Positions 36,510 to 49,275 of a stretch of DNA of 64,000 nucleotides are shown here, piece by piece. The stretch's first letter is position 1. Each line of letters opens with the position of its first letter. A program made the translations under genes and the position numbers. The DNA is from Cymbidium sinense (taxonomy: Eukaryota; Streptophyta; Magnoliopsida; Asparagales; Orchidaceae), in the NCBI GenBank assembly GCA_021442155.1, contig CM038214.1, forward strand, positions 311,767,001 through 311,831,000, given 5' to 3'. The notes below the pieces were generated by a model that had not been told where the DNA came from, made no database searches, and worked only from the letters and a program-made list of their open reading frames with translations.

Positions 36510-37400
36510 GGTAATGCTTGATGTCTTCGAAGGCATGCTCACACTTATCATTTCACTTGAACTTGGCATCCTTATTGACAAGTGTAGAGAATAGTTGACA
36601 TCTTGTTGATAAGTTGGATATAAAGCATCTTAGATGTGCCAACTACCCTTGGAATGATCTGAGTTGAGTTAAACTTTTAGGGGGTGGAATTTCTAATATC
36701 ACCTTGATCGTCTCAAGATCAATTTTGATTTCCTGGTGTCAGACAACAAACCCAAGGAATTTTCCTAAAGCTACTCTGAATGCACACTTAAGAGGGTTCA
36801 TTTTAAAGTTAATGTATCTTAACTGTTCAAAAACTACCCTCAAGTCAAAGATATGGTCTTCCTTTTCTCTACTTTTGACCACGAGATCATTGACATAGCA
36901 CTTGACTTGATGATGAATGAGTTTATCAAAAATTCGAGTCATAACTCACTAGTATGTAGCACCGACAATTTTAAGGCTAAAAGGAATGACCTTATAGCAA
37001 TAGATTCCAATCAAAGTTCTAAAAGTAGTGTTCCTTTCATCTTTAGGGGACATCTTTATTTGGTTATATCCAGATGAGCCATCCATGAAAAAGAAGGTTA
37101 CATGAGATGAGGCAATGTCCATCATCAGCTCTAGGATTGGTAGTGGAAATTTATCTTTTGGACATGCCTTATTTAAATCCCTAAAATCGACGTATATGTG
37201 AATTTGGCCATTCTTTTTCTTGACTAGGATAATGCTGGCAAACCAGGTAGGGTATTTTTCTTCTCAGATAAAGCCAACATTGATCAATTTCTTGACTTCA
37301 AAAATGACCTATTGTTCTATGCCAAATTGCATGCATCTAGGAGCTTGCTTGATAGGGTTAGCAGTAGGCTCCATTGCTAGTTTATAGACTGCTATGTCAG
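36510..37400 (-). pseudogene. Reverse transcriptase, Tat copy 2
   Basis: On the minus strand the domain reads, in order, EEKYPTWFASIILVKKKNG, VDFRDLNKACPKDKFPLP, a palm segment with MDGSSGYN, then MTRIFDKLIHHQV and YVNDLVVKS (frame 36739-36942), and KMNPLKCAF. The catalytic YVDD is YVND, a different lesion from copy 1 (YVFD). Stops near 36965 and 37245 break the frame. The motif set is diagnostic of plant Ty3/gypsy RT. Confidence 0.88.
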
Positions 37401-37466
37401 GAGCCAATCTAGGAATGTCTTCATAACTCCATGCAAAACAATCCTTAAACTCAATCAATAGCCTAA

Positions 37467-38155
37467 CTAAGTCATTGTAATAATTTCATTCAACAAAGAA
37501 CTGATGTATGTCGGGCGTGGATCATCTTCAGTTCCTAAGTTGATTTCCTTGAGCTCGTTGATTATTGACTTGATCTCTCCTTCAAACTTTGGCGATGCAT
37601 ATTTGACTTCAAATTCATCTGGATCATCTGAAGTTTCTAAGCACAACTCCTCATATGATTTAATGTGATTTGAAAAGAACCTATCAGATTCCAAATGATT
37701 TGTGAGCACTAAGCAGTAATAGTCATCATCGACTAGACCCACTGTATCGAATCCTAGTCCCAATCTTGACTGAGAGATTTTACATTTGTTCTTCCATATT
37801 CTTTCGAAGTAGTTTGACCTGAGCTTTGACCAAATATTCTTTGATAAATTCTGAACACAAGGAAAGTACCAATAAAAGGTAATTATATTAAATCTTTATA
37901 TGAATCATCCTCAAGTTCTACATCAACTTCTTGACTTGAGGATGATGCTCCCAAAAAAAACCTCTGAGTCTTCAAACCTGTGGATGACTTAGGGGCTTCC
38001 TTAACTACCAAACCATTAGCTTTTTGAGAGAAAAGTGGGGATAAAGCTAAGGTTCCCAACTGATGCCTAACTATTTCACATATAGACTTGGATACACTTA
38101 TGTTTTTCTTTAGAGCCTGTTCTTCATCGCTATCAGGCTCAAGTTTCACCTCCAA
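37467..38155 (-). pseudogene. Protease-RT spacer of the polyprotein, Tat copy 2
   Basis: Frames 37883-38155 and 37467-37763 encode the same acidic, Ser-rich spacer seen in copy 1: ISVSKSICEIVRHQLGTLAL, RFFLGASSSSQEVDVELEDD, then NHLESDRFFSNHI and SYEELCLETSDD. Protein landmarks are kept despite many silent and replacement differences, which argues for past selection on this spacer. I do not recognise its domain. Confidence 0.65.
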
Positions 38156-38424
38156 GGGAATCTACTACTAAGAAGAGCTGGCTAGTGTGCTAACCATATA
38201 AGGCTCATCCTATGGATAGTAGGTGTACTCTTAGTAGTTGGGATATATCTTCTATTGGGTGGCCAATAAGAAGGTTTTCCACCCTTGAGATTGCCTCTAA
38301 ACTAGCCTCTTTCTCTGCCTGGTGGAGGTCAAGTCATCCTACCTATATATTTGAATGAAGTAATGAACTGTGGGTTGAATCTAATATAAGACTCTACTTC
38401 CTCCTCCAAGTCAATTTTCGCTCC

Positions 38425-38500
38425 CTTTTAATTTCCTTTTTATTTTCTCTTATCTTTTAATTTTCTTTTTATTTTTCTTTTTCTTTTTCTTTTATTTTTT
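38425..38500 (-). repeat. Pyrimidine-rich tract, Tat copy 2
   Basis: A T/C-rich tract (TTTTTATTTTCTTTTTC words) between the protease and spacer regions. It corresponds to 11793-11868 in copy 1 and would encode a basic, Lys-rich linker on the element strand. Confidence 0.65.
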
Positions 38501-38519
38501 AACTTTGGCCAAGTTTACG

Positions 38520-38790
38520 AGAATAGACTTGTTAATTTTGAGGGAGGTAGTAAGCAGCATCTTCATATATGTTGACCTCATGAACTATAAATGTCTTGAG
38601 ATCTTTTTTGACATAGTAAATGATCCCACCTCTCACAAACTTCATACACTGATGTAGAGAGGATGGAACTATGTTGTTCTCATGTATCCATGGTCTCGCA
38701 AGCAAAGCATTGAAAGATGTATCTGAGTCTATAATATGAAACTTGGTTTTGATCTTCTAATCATCTATCTCCAAGGGCAACAGTATGGAG
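38520..38790 (-). pseudogene. Retropepsin C-terminal fragment, Tat copy 2
   Basis: No single ORF survives, but minus-strand fragments read TKFHIIDSDTSFNALLARPW, IHENNIVPSSL, then CMKFV and YYVKKDLKTF, aligning along their whole length with the copy 1 protease fragment. The N-terminal catalytic Asp region is not visible before the sequence passes into the non-coding arm at about 38800-38880. Confidence 0.7.
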
Positions 38791-38799
38791 CCTAAGGCC

Positions 38800-41700
38800 T
38801 ATTGACCTCACTTAAGGAGTGCGGATTGAATCTTTCCATCTTAAACTTAGGAGTCTTCTAGACACTAAGACTTTCCTAGTCATAAGTACTTCTAACAATT
38901 AGGTAAACACTTAACCTTAGCCTAAAGATTTAGAAGGGTTATCCATAGGATTAAGTTATACCTTAGGGATTAGAATAATCCACCTACCCTAAAACCCAAA
39001 TCCAATCCATGTTCACCTTCTCAAACCAAACCTCAAGTTCAATTTAAATGTAAAATTCAAATCCAAATCCAAACCCAAATTCTAAAACAAATGATTGAAG
39101 CCCACGATCAAATCCAAACTTGAAACCCTTCGTAAGCCATATGACCTATCCCATGGACTTAGCCAAATCTTAAACCAAATCAATCTAAAATTAATTCATT
39201 TTCTGATAATAAATTTATATCTTCAATCATCTTCCTAAATATAAATCAAATCTACATTCAAATGATCAAAACTAAATCAAACTAAATCAAATTAAATTAA
39301 AAACCCTTTCTAAGACATTTGACCTATCCCATGGACTTAGCCTAATCTTAATCCAAATAAATTCAAACTCAATTGATATTCTCCCAAATCAATCATATTT
39401 TTAACCATCTTTACAAATTTAAATGAAATATACATTTAAACCATCAAAACTAAATCAAACCAAATCAAAATCCCAACCTAAGCCATATGACCCAACTCCA
39501 TGGACTTAGCCAAATTCCTTTATTACAAAACCCAAATTTAATTTATTTTCTCTTGAATCAATCATACCTTCAATAAAATTTACAAATATTAATGAAATCT
39601 ACAATCATTAAGCCAAACCAAAATCAACCCAAGTCAAACCCAACTTAACCCTTTTGACTTGAAATGCTCAAATGAACCAAAACCCATTTGAACCTAAGCC
39701 AATTGCAATTGAATTTATATATCAATCCCAAATCCATATATAAACTCAACTAAATCAAACTCAACCCAAAATCAAGCCAACTAAACCCAATTGGTCCACT
39801 TGACCCAAAGTGGCTAATTTGACCTATTTGAGCCAAGTTCTAATCCTACCTAAATTGGATTGAACCAAGAACTTCAAAACCTCCCATCATGATTGTTGAT
39901 CACCCTAAGTTGATCAATTATCACAAATTGGGTCAAACCAAGTAAACTTGGTCATTTCACCAAGTCAACCCCTTAACCAATATGAATCCAAACTAGCCAA
40001 ATTGCAACCTATGCCAAATCCCTTGAAACCAATGATTCATACCAAATCAAAATCAATATTTGAATATGGCTTGACCTTCAATTGAGTCAAATCAAACCTA
40101 ATTGGCCCTCTTGACCCAAGTTGACCTAAATTGACCTAAAAGACTAAATTGGGTCAACTCAAAATATAAACCAAATTGACTGCAACCAATGGCTCAAGTT
40201 CATTCCAAATTAATTATTGAACTTGACCAAAGCTATGATTGGACCCAACTGAACCCAATTGATCTAGATAGCCCAAATTGACCTAAAGGTTCAAGTTGGC
40301 CTAAATCAAAACCAAATCCAAATTAATTAAAACCAAAGCCTACAATCATCTTCAATTGGTCAACTAAACTCAAACCAATACCCAACCCAAGCCAATTTGG
40401 CCAATTTGGTAAAATTGGTCAAATTAACCCATTTGACCCAAATGAATTCAAATGAGCCAAAATCAGATCTAAGCCAAACTAAACCAAACCAATTGAACCA
40501 AAACATCCCAAATGATCTTATGAACTTAACTCAACCCTTAGTTTGACTTAATTTGATCAATTGGTTAACTTGACCCTACCTTACCCAATTTGACCTAAAT
40601 GAGTCAAATTGAGCCAAACCTAACCAAATCAACTCCAATTGACTTAAAATTTGCTCAAACCAACTTTTAGCTCATTTCAAATCTGTCCAAATCAAATCCA
40701 ATGCCAAAAATGATCATCCTACTCTTGGGTCAAGGGCATCAAATGAGACAAATCACCCATGTAAGTGGTCATTTCAATTCCTTGGCCACTTGATACTCTC
40801 CCAATGGTCCACCTAGGCACCTAGGACACTACCAAAACTGAGCCAGGGGTGGTTGGGTCGACCATGACCCATAGGAGGTGAAATCACCTCACCCTCCCCA
40901 TTGGAGCATTTGAAACCCATAAGTCACCCATGATTCATCATTGGCAGACACCTCCACACCTTCAACCAATCAAACTGAGCCAACTCACCTCCTCCCTGCC
41001 ACCCATGACTCCCTGAGATGGTCGGACAGCCACTAGAAGCCAAACTTGATCCCACTATTTGATCAAGATGAAGGGGGGTATACACCCCTTATTTCCATTC
41101 AAACACATAATGAAATCATTCCTCAGAGCTCTAGCTACCCAAGATGAGCCACTAGAGCTATTCCCTAAGCTCCTAAGCTCATTCCTTGATTAGAAAATGC
41201 CATACTCATCTGTCCCGAAATAGGACACTCCCATTTCTGACATAACTTCCCCATTTCTCCATGACACTCAATTTAACTTTGCACGCACCTTCCCTAAGCC
41301 TCGCTGAGCAAGAACGAATAATCTCCTAAGCTTTTCGAGCACCGCAGGTGGGACTTCGATCAAAGCTGAGCTTTAAATCATTAGTTCATGGCGTTCCAAG
41401 TGAACATCTAGGAATCGATCCAATTGCTGCTCAAATGGGCTTTGTCTCTACTAGATGAAGCTTCCTTAATCGTTCGGGCCACCGAACTTGAGCTCCAATG
41501 AGGTATGCTTCCAAAACTAATCCTTAGGCAAAAATGGGTTGGAGCTTTTTGAAGAAAATTTGCATATTGTGTGATCTTGATTATTTGATCCCCTCTGATA
41601 AATGTTGTGAAGCTGTGTGATCTTTTTGGGGTTGATCTGAGCTGAGGTAAGCTCAGATCAAGTGAGCAATGGCAGACGCACTCCATTCTCCCTCACTCGA

Positions 41701-43423
41701 GTGACGTTAGATCACGGACCATCCATTCCACGTGATCAAAATGGATAGTCGTGATTAGATCCGTTGGATCGATCTGATATAATCCTATTAAGCCGTGGGA
41801 TTAATCGTAGATGTCCCATCTTAGATCGAACGGCTGACGAGAAAGTGTGTCTGCCGCCGACACATAGGCATTGAGTCGGATAAGTTTTAAGTAGCCAATC
41901 CCACAGTGCCACGTGAAAAGTGTGTTGTGTTAGCGCGCCACATGGCGCTAATAGGATTAGGCTTTAATTAGGCTTAATTAATCATTTTTAATGACTAAAA
42001 CTTCTAAAAATCATAAAAAATCATAGATAAATAAAAAAAATTCAAATAAATACTCATTTTAAAGGTTTTTCAAAGGAGAATTAATTAAAAATGATCTTAA
42101 CTAATTTTGAACTGTAATTAAGATTTAATTAAGGTTTAATTACAAAATTACTTAGCTTAATTACTTTTTAATTATTTGAGAAATTAATTCCAAAATTTGT
42201 GGGTTAATTTAATGGGAAGACCTCTATCTCCCATGATTTTCTTGGGATTTATTCCTCACTTAATTAGGAATATTTAGTAATTAAACATTAACTACTCTTT
42301 TAAGTTAATTAATGATTAATTAATCTTATGAATAATAACAAATTCTTTAATTAAGTTTATTAATCATTGTTCAGCAGTAAGTGAACTAAGGAATAGGGAT
42401 GGGACCCCTTTCCCTAAGTTCATTTCACCCTATTTTTAAATAGAAATTAATTAAGATTTAACTAATTAATTAAATCACTTAATCAAATTGAAATTATAAT
42501 CACATCAAACCTTAATTAAATAAATCATGGGGTAGATATTTAGGTATTTAATAACCTAAAGGAGTTTAATTAAATTATCATTAGTCCACATGTGTGGGAA
42601 AACTATAAGAGTAACTAATTAAGTCACATAATATAATTAACTATTAAACATGAGCTAATTACATTAGGCCCCTTTTATTTCCCAGGATCATTGCAAGTTT
42701 ATTTTCCATGCATATCATGTTGGCTCATAATTATTTAGTTAATTACTTTAAGGTGACATAGGTATGGGTAATTAATTCATCTAATTAGGGGTTCAACTTA
42801 GTTAAGCCATAAAATCAACTTAATTACATTTTCTTTAATTAAATCAAATCACTAATGTGGGAATGAGTTTAAAATAGCAAGTGATGATTTCTCTTCTCCT
42901 CTTTAAATCAAATTAAATCGAAAACTTAATTAATAAAGAAGCCTTGGTTTGCATTAAATAATCTTATTTGATTTGATTGTCCTGAAGAACTTGTTTGATT
43001 GAATGAATCACATGCTTATATTTGATTGTCCTCTTTCCAATCATGTTAAATTTGGTATTTCATTTGAATTCATACAGCCATCTTCTCAAAATCAAGTAAA
43101 ATAAAATAGATTTCATTTATGTAAGCTTGCATGTGTTGATTTAATTTAATATATTCGTGGCTATTATCACTATTAAATCCAAAAGTATTTTTCAAAAGCT
43201 TATAGCCAAATAATAATATGTGTTATGATGCTAGTAATAAGTACATAAGAAATGAATGTGCTTATAGCTTAAGTGTATGAATGTTGAGTTCCCTTTCCTC
43301 TATTCATGTGTTGATTTATTTAAGATTGAATGGTAATGGGTATAGAGTGTGGACATCTCGGGAACACGTGGCATTAGCTAGCCCCAAGCAGGTCATTTGA
43401 TTATCTCACTTCCCTGGTTTGTT
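38800..43423 (-). repeat. Right arm of the inverted repeat (LTR/leader-like, element 5' side)
   Basis: On the minus strand this leads from 43423 into the Tat copy 2 protease. It is homologous to 26790-31745 in the opposite orientation, including the tandem units near 39152, 39333 and 39498, the TTGACC-rich stretch 39640-40700 and the 22-base anchor at 43158-43179. The ORF at 41408-41686 has no recognisable domain and its counterpart in the other arm is not open, so I do not call it. This is probably a diverged LTR plus leader. The far end is cut within a GR-RBP 3' UTR remnant. Confidence 0.65.
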
Positions 43424-43488
43424 TCTTGGTTGATTAAATCGAAAAGAAGAAATGTTGAATTTGAATTTGTTCTCTGTTAAAAAAAAAA
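43424..43488 (+). pseudogene. GR-RBP 3' UTR remnant, copy 4
   Basis: Only the last 65 bases of the GR-RBP unit remain: CTTGGTTGAT, AAATCGAAAAGAAGAAATG, a TTCTCTGTT segment and an A-run ending at about 43488. They match the ends of copies 1, 2, 6 and 7. The coding part was replaced by the 19.5-kb insertion and is not found on its left side. Confidence 0.8.
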
Positions 43489-46400
43489 GCCAAAATTCCA
43501 AAACCCTACACTGAAACCTGAACACTAAACCTAGAACCTAAACCTTAAACCCTAAAATCCTAAATCCTAAACCTTAAGCCCTAAAACCCAAACCCTAAAC
43601 CCTAAACCCAAAACCCTAAACTGTAAACCCTAAAAACCTAATCCTAAACTAAATAAAACTTAAAAATAAAATAAATAAAAAACCTAAACCTAAATAAAAT
43701 AAAAAATAAAATAAAATAAAAACCTAAACTACAACCTAAACCTAAACCTAAAAATAAAATAAAATAAAAAATAAAAACTCAAATAAAATAAAATAAACAA
43801 AAACCCAAACCTAACTAAAAAATAAAATAAACCTAAAAAAATAAAAACTAAATGTAAAATAAAAATAATATAAACCTAAATTAAAATAAAATAAAAATTA
43901 AATAAAAACCTAAATCAAAAAATAAATAAATAAACTAAACCCTAAACTATAAAAAAAAACCTAAACCTAAAATAAATAAAATAAAATAAACAAAAACCTA
44001 AACTAAAATAAACTAAACTAAAATAAATAAAACCTAAACCTAAACCTAAAATAAACTAAACCTAAACCCTAAACAAAATAAAATAAAATAAACTAAAAAA
44101 TAAACCTAACCCTAAACTAAGAATTAAAACCTAAAAATAAACCTAAAATAAAAACTTAAAACCTAAACCTAAGAAAATAAAATAAAAACCTAAACCTAAA
44201 CCTAAAAATAAAAAAGTAAAACCTCAACCTAAAAAATAAAATAAAAATAAAACTAAACTAAAAAATAAACATAAACCTAAACCTAAAAAAGAAACTAAAA
44301 CAAAAAACCTAAACTAAAATAAATAAACCTAAAATAAATAAAATAAACTAAAGAAAAATAAAAAAATAAACCTAAGTAAGAATAAAAAATAAAATAAACT
44401 AAAAGAAATTAAAAATAAACTAAAGAAACTTATTAAACCTAAACTTATTGGTTTACTTAATTTTTTTTTTTTTAAAAAAACACTGAACCCTAAAACTAAC
44501 CCTAAACCTACAACCCTAAACGTTGAACCTTAAACCCTAAACTAACCTTAAACCCTAAATCATAAACCCTAAAAATCATAAACCCTAAACCCTAAACTAA
44601 TCCTAAACCCTAAACTAACCCTAAACCCTAAACCCTAAACCTTAAAGACTAAAACCTAAAAACTTTAAGCCCTAAAGCCTAAACACTAAACCCTAAACCC
44701 TAAACCCTAAACCCTAAAACCCTAAACCCTAAAACCCTAAACCATAAACCCTAAAATCCTAATAACCTAAACCTAAACTAAATAAAACCTAAAGATAAAA
44801 TAAATAAAAAAACCAAAATATAAATAAAATAAAATAAAAACCTAAACTAAAACTTAAACCTAAACCTAAAAAAAAAAATAAAATAAATAAAAACCTAAAC
44901 TAAACTAAATAAAATAAAATAAACCTAAGACTAAAAGACCTAAATAAAATAAAAACTAAGCATAAAATAAAAATAAAATAAAAACTAAATAAAAACCTAA
45001 ACCTAAAAAATAAACCTTAAAATAAAACCTAAAAATAAATAGAAAATAAAACCTAAATCCTAAACTAAAAAAGACCTAAACCTAAAATAAAAATAAAATA
45101 AACCTAAACCTAAACTCAAATAAACTAAACTAAAAAAAATAAAACCTAAACCTAGACTATATAAAATAAAATAAACTAAAAATAAACCTAAACATAAACT
45201 AAAAATTAAAACCTAAAAACAAATCGAAAATTAAAACCTAAAACCTAAACCTACAAAAATAAAATAAAAACCATAACCTAAAACTAAAAATAAAAAATAA
45301 AACCTAAACCTAAAAAAGAAAACAAAAATAAAACTTTACTAAAAATAAACATAAACTTAAACCTAAACCTAAAACATAAACTATAATAAAAAACTTAAAC
45401 TAAAATAAATAAACTTAAAATAAATAAACTAAACTAAATAAAAATAAGAAATAAACCAAAATTAAATATAAAAAATAAAATAAACTAATAAAAATAAAAA
45501 AAATAAACTAAATAGCCCTAAACCTAATGGTTTACTTAATTTAAAAAAATAAAACATAAACCCTAAACCGTAAACTGTAAACCTACAAACCTAAACCCTA
45601 AACACTAAACTCTAAATCCTAGAAAACCCTGAACCATAAACCCTAAACCATAAACCTACAAACCTAAACACTAAAAACTAAACTCTAAATCCTAGAAATC
45701 CTTAAACCCTGAACCCTAAATCCTAACTCTAAACCCAAAACTCAAAAAGATAAACCTAAACCTAAACTAAACTAAACCTAAACCTTAAAACTAAACCTAA
45801 AGAACCTAAACTCCTAAACCCTAAACCTAAACCTAAACCCTAAACCCTAAACTCCTAAACTAACCTAAAAAAACCTAAACAATAAACTAATTAAACCCTA
45901 AGTCCTAAATTCCTAACCCTAAATCTAACCCCTAAACCTAAACCAACTTAAACCTTAAACTAAACCTTAAAACTTAAACCTAAACCCTAAACTAATTAAA
46001 CCTGTTAACCTAAACACTAAACTCCACCTTAAAGACTAAATCGTAAAAACCTTAAACCCTAAAGCCTAAACATTAAACCCTAAACCCTAACCTAAACCCT
46101 AAACCCTAAAACCTTAAACCTTAAACCCTAAAACCCTAAACCCTAAATCCTAAAATCCTAATAACCTAAACCTAAACTAAATAAAAACTAAAAATAAAAT
46201 AAATAAAAAACTAAAATATAAATGAAATAAAAATTAAAATAAAATAAAAACCTAACCTAAACCTAATCCTAAACCTAAAACTAAAATAAAATAAACTAAT
46301 AAAAGTATTCTAAAATAAAATAAATAAAAACCTAAACTAAACTAAATAAAATAAATTAAACTTAAGACTAAAAGACTTAAATAAAATAAAAACTAAGCAT

Positions 46401-48396
46401 AAAATAAGAATAAAATAAACAAAAAATAAAATAAAATAAAAACTAAATAAAAACTAAAACCTATAAAAATAAACCATAAAATAAAACTAAAAAATAAATT
46501 AAAAATAAAACATAAATCATAAACTAAAAAGACCTAAACCAAAAATAAAAATAAAATAAACAAAATAAAATAAATTGAAACCTAAACTCAAATAAACTAA
46601 ACTAAAATAAATAAAACCTAAGCCTAGGCTACATAAAATAAAATAAACTGAAAATAAACCTAAACCTAAACTAAAAAATAAAACCTAAAAATAAATCAAA
46701 AATAAAAACATAAAACCTAAACCTGAAAAAGTAAAATAAAAACCAAAACCTAAACCTAAAAATAAAAAATAAAACCTAAACCTAAAAAAGAAAATAAAAT
46801 AAAACTCTACTAAAAAATAAACCTAAACTTAAACATGAACCTAAAACATAAATTATAATAAAAAATATAAACTAAAATAAATAAACTTAAAATAAGTAAA
46901 CTAAACTAAATAAAAATAAGAAATAAACCAAAATGAAAAATAAAAAATATAATAAACTAATAAAAACAAAAAAAACAAACTAAATAGACCTAAACTTAAT
47001 GGTTTACTTAATTTAAAAAAAAAGAAAACATAATCCCTAAATCCTAAACCCTAAACCCTAAGCTTACAAACCTAAATCCTAAACACTAAACCCTAAATCC
47101 TAAAAAAACCTAAACCCTAAATCCTAACTCTAAACCCTAAACCCTAAACTGTGTGCCCTAAACCCTGAACCCTAAACCCTAAACCTAAACCCTAAACCCT
47201 AACCCCAAACCCTAAACCCGAAACCCCAAACCCTAAACCTAAAGTAACTAAATAAATTATAAAATAAGCTTAATACCTAAAACCTAATAAACCTAAACCT
47301 AAACCTAAACCCTAAGAATGGGCATAACCTCAATACAGAACATCAAACTGCTCGGATCCTGCATTGGAGGTGAAGGTGGAGGCGCTATCACAAAGGGTGG
47401 TGGGGATTTGGAGGCTGGATATGGAGGTGGTAAGAGGTGGTTATGGAGGTAAGAGAGATCTAAGGTTATAGTCGTGGTGGTGGTAGATGGAGAGATCGGG
47501 GATATGATGGTGGATCCTATTACTCGATAGGTTGGGGTGGATTTGATGGGAATTGGAGAAATCAAGAACGACCATCCCGAATTTATGAACCATCTGTAGT
47601 AAGAACCCATCTAACACCCATCCATTAATTTTATCTATAAAAACTTAACACTTAAACCCTAAGTTAAACCCTAAACTAATAATAAACCCTAAAAAAAAAA
47701 AAATAAAAATGCTTAATTAAAATAATAAATAAAGAAAACCAAAACTGTTAAAACCAAAACTATAAACCCTAAAGTAAAACTTGAACCCTACTAAAACAAA
47801 CTCTAAACCCTAGGCCCTAATCTAAAAAACCTTAAAACCACAAACTTATAAACCCTAAAATTTAAAATAAAATAAAAAAAAAACAAATAAAATAAAACTA
47901 AACCTAAAATAAAATAAAATAATAAAATAAAAATAAATAAAACCTAAACTATAATAAACCTAAAACTAAAAAAAAATTAAATAAATAAACCACTAAAAAA
48001 AAAACCTAAAATAATAAACTAAATAAAAAAAAAAATAAATAAATCTAAACTAAACCAAAACTAAACTAAAATAAAATAAAATAAAAATAAACTAAACTGC
48101 TAAAATTAAAACAAAAATAAACCTAAAATAAAAAACCAAACCTAAACCAAAAGATAAAATAAAAAAATGAGCACAAAATAAAAAAATAAACTAAATAAAG
48201 ATAAATAAAATAATAAAAAGAATAAAACTGATCCTGGCAGCAAAATGGCTAAATAACTAAACTAAGATAAATGCTTAAAATAAATAAATGAAAATGAAAT
48301 AAATAAAATAAAATCAAGATAAATAAATAAAATAAGATTAAAGATTAAACTAAATGAATCTAAAACCAATTTGTGATTAAAATAAATAAATTTAAA
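43489..48396. repeat. Telomere-like composite satellite, block D
   Basis: Satellite as in blocks A-C, with landmark boxes near 44434-44480, 45515-45550 and 46987-47024 (TTGGTTTACTTAATTT or ATGGTTTACTTAATTT). Long CCCTAAA-rich clusters occupy 44480-44760, 45550-46150 and 47030-47235. One GR-RBP fragment lies at 47317. At 47880-48380 the sequence is almost pure AAATAAAATAAA. Confidence 0.85.
47317..47640 (+). pseudogene. GR-RBP 3' fragment, copy 5
   Basis: A heavily decayed copy. It starts at AATGGGCATAACC after the conserved leader (from about 47237) and keeps GGTGGTGG, GATATGATGGTGGATCC and GATGGGAATTGGAGAAATC, which is the SDGNWRN end region with a change. It breaks off shortly after the coding end and joins satellite near 47640. 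The minus-strand ORF at 47305-47610 is only its antisense reading. Confidence 0.72.
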
Positions 48397-48735
48397 AGGC
48401 CCTAACTGGCTGATGGAACCTACCTGGCACAAACTAGACTAGGCATGACCTAGGCCCTGGGCCCTGGAGCACCCTTGGGCCCTGAGCCACAGGCCCTGCT
48501 AGCACAGATCCTGAGGGAGGCTTGGGCCTGAGCCCAGGCATGCACTGGCTGGGGTTGTGGGCTACCTGAAGACATCTGACCTGGGCCACTAGGCTAGGCT
48601 GAGCCCTGGGCCTGGAGTCTGAGTGCTGGGCCACTGGGCCTTGGAGCTGGCCAGGCCAGACCTGGGCCCTAAGGCCCTGGATCTGGGCCACAAAGGCAGA
48701 GGCCCTGAGCCACTGAGCCACTACAAGACTGAGCT
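48397..48735. repeat. GC island 1 (CCCTGGGCC type)
   Basis: An abrupt GC-rich stretch of GGGCCCTGGGCC, CACTGAGCC and similar words, with AT-rich AAATAAA on both sides. The minus-strand ORF 48434-48721 is an artefact of the repeat. Confidence 0.75.
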
Positions 48736-49275
48736 CTTCAAGATTAGTAAAGATGATTAGATTAAAGACCAGAGCTGATAAGATAAATAATGATAAAGGC
48801 TGACCTAAATAAATGGTAAGACCTAGTTAATTTAAAGAATAGTAAAACAGTAAAATAAATAGACATAAGAAATAAAATAAACAAAGATAAAATGAACTAA
48901 ATAGAACTTAAAATAAACCTAAAGAATACCAAAATAAAATAAAATAAATGATCCTAAACCTAAACTAAAAAAGACTAGGCTAAAATTAAAATAAAATAAA
49001 TAAAAGATAAAATAAAATTTAAAACCTAATAAGAATAAACTAGGCTAAAGATAAATAAAGGATCTAAACTTAAAATAATCTAACTAAACTAAACTAAATA
49101 AGATAAAATAAACTAAAATAAACCTAACATAAATAAAGAAAACAAAGAGAATAAAACAAAATAAGATAAAAAATTAATCATGTAAAAGTAAAAAAAAAAA
49201 AATAAAACTAAAAAAATTAAATAAAATAATAAACAAAATAAAATAAACCAAATAAACCTAAAATGATTAAAACAT

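Larger units (their letters stand above)
32086..38880 (-). mobile_element. Tat-type Ty3/gypsy internal region, copy 2 (dead)
   Basis: This is a second, diverged copy of the 6064-12240 element on the minus strand, collinear through protease, spacer, RT, RNase H, second RNase H, integrase and iterated 3' tract. The protease-to-integrase length (about 4.5 kb) matches copy 1. Unlike copy 1, its 5' side continues into a long non-coding arm (38800-43423). All domains are interrupted, and no gag was found. Confidence 0.85.

Noticed and set aside
41408..41686. 92-residue minus-strand ORF in the right arm
   Set aside because: The homologous stretch of the left arm does not keep an equivalent frame, and no domain is seen.
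47305..47610. 101-residue Pro/Ser/Thr-rich minus-strand ORF
   Set aside because: Antisense of GR-RBP copy 5. Gly codons read in reverse give Pro/Thr/Ser.
48434..48721. 95-residue minus-strand ORF
   Set aside because: Same cause: translation of a GC island repeat, with no features of a protein family.
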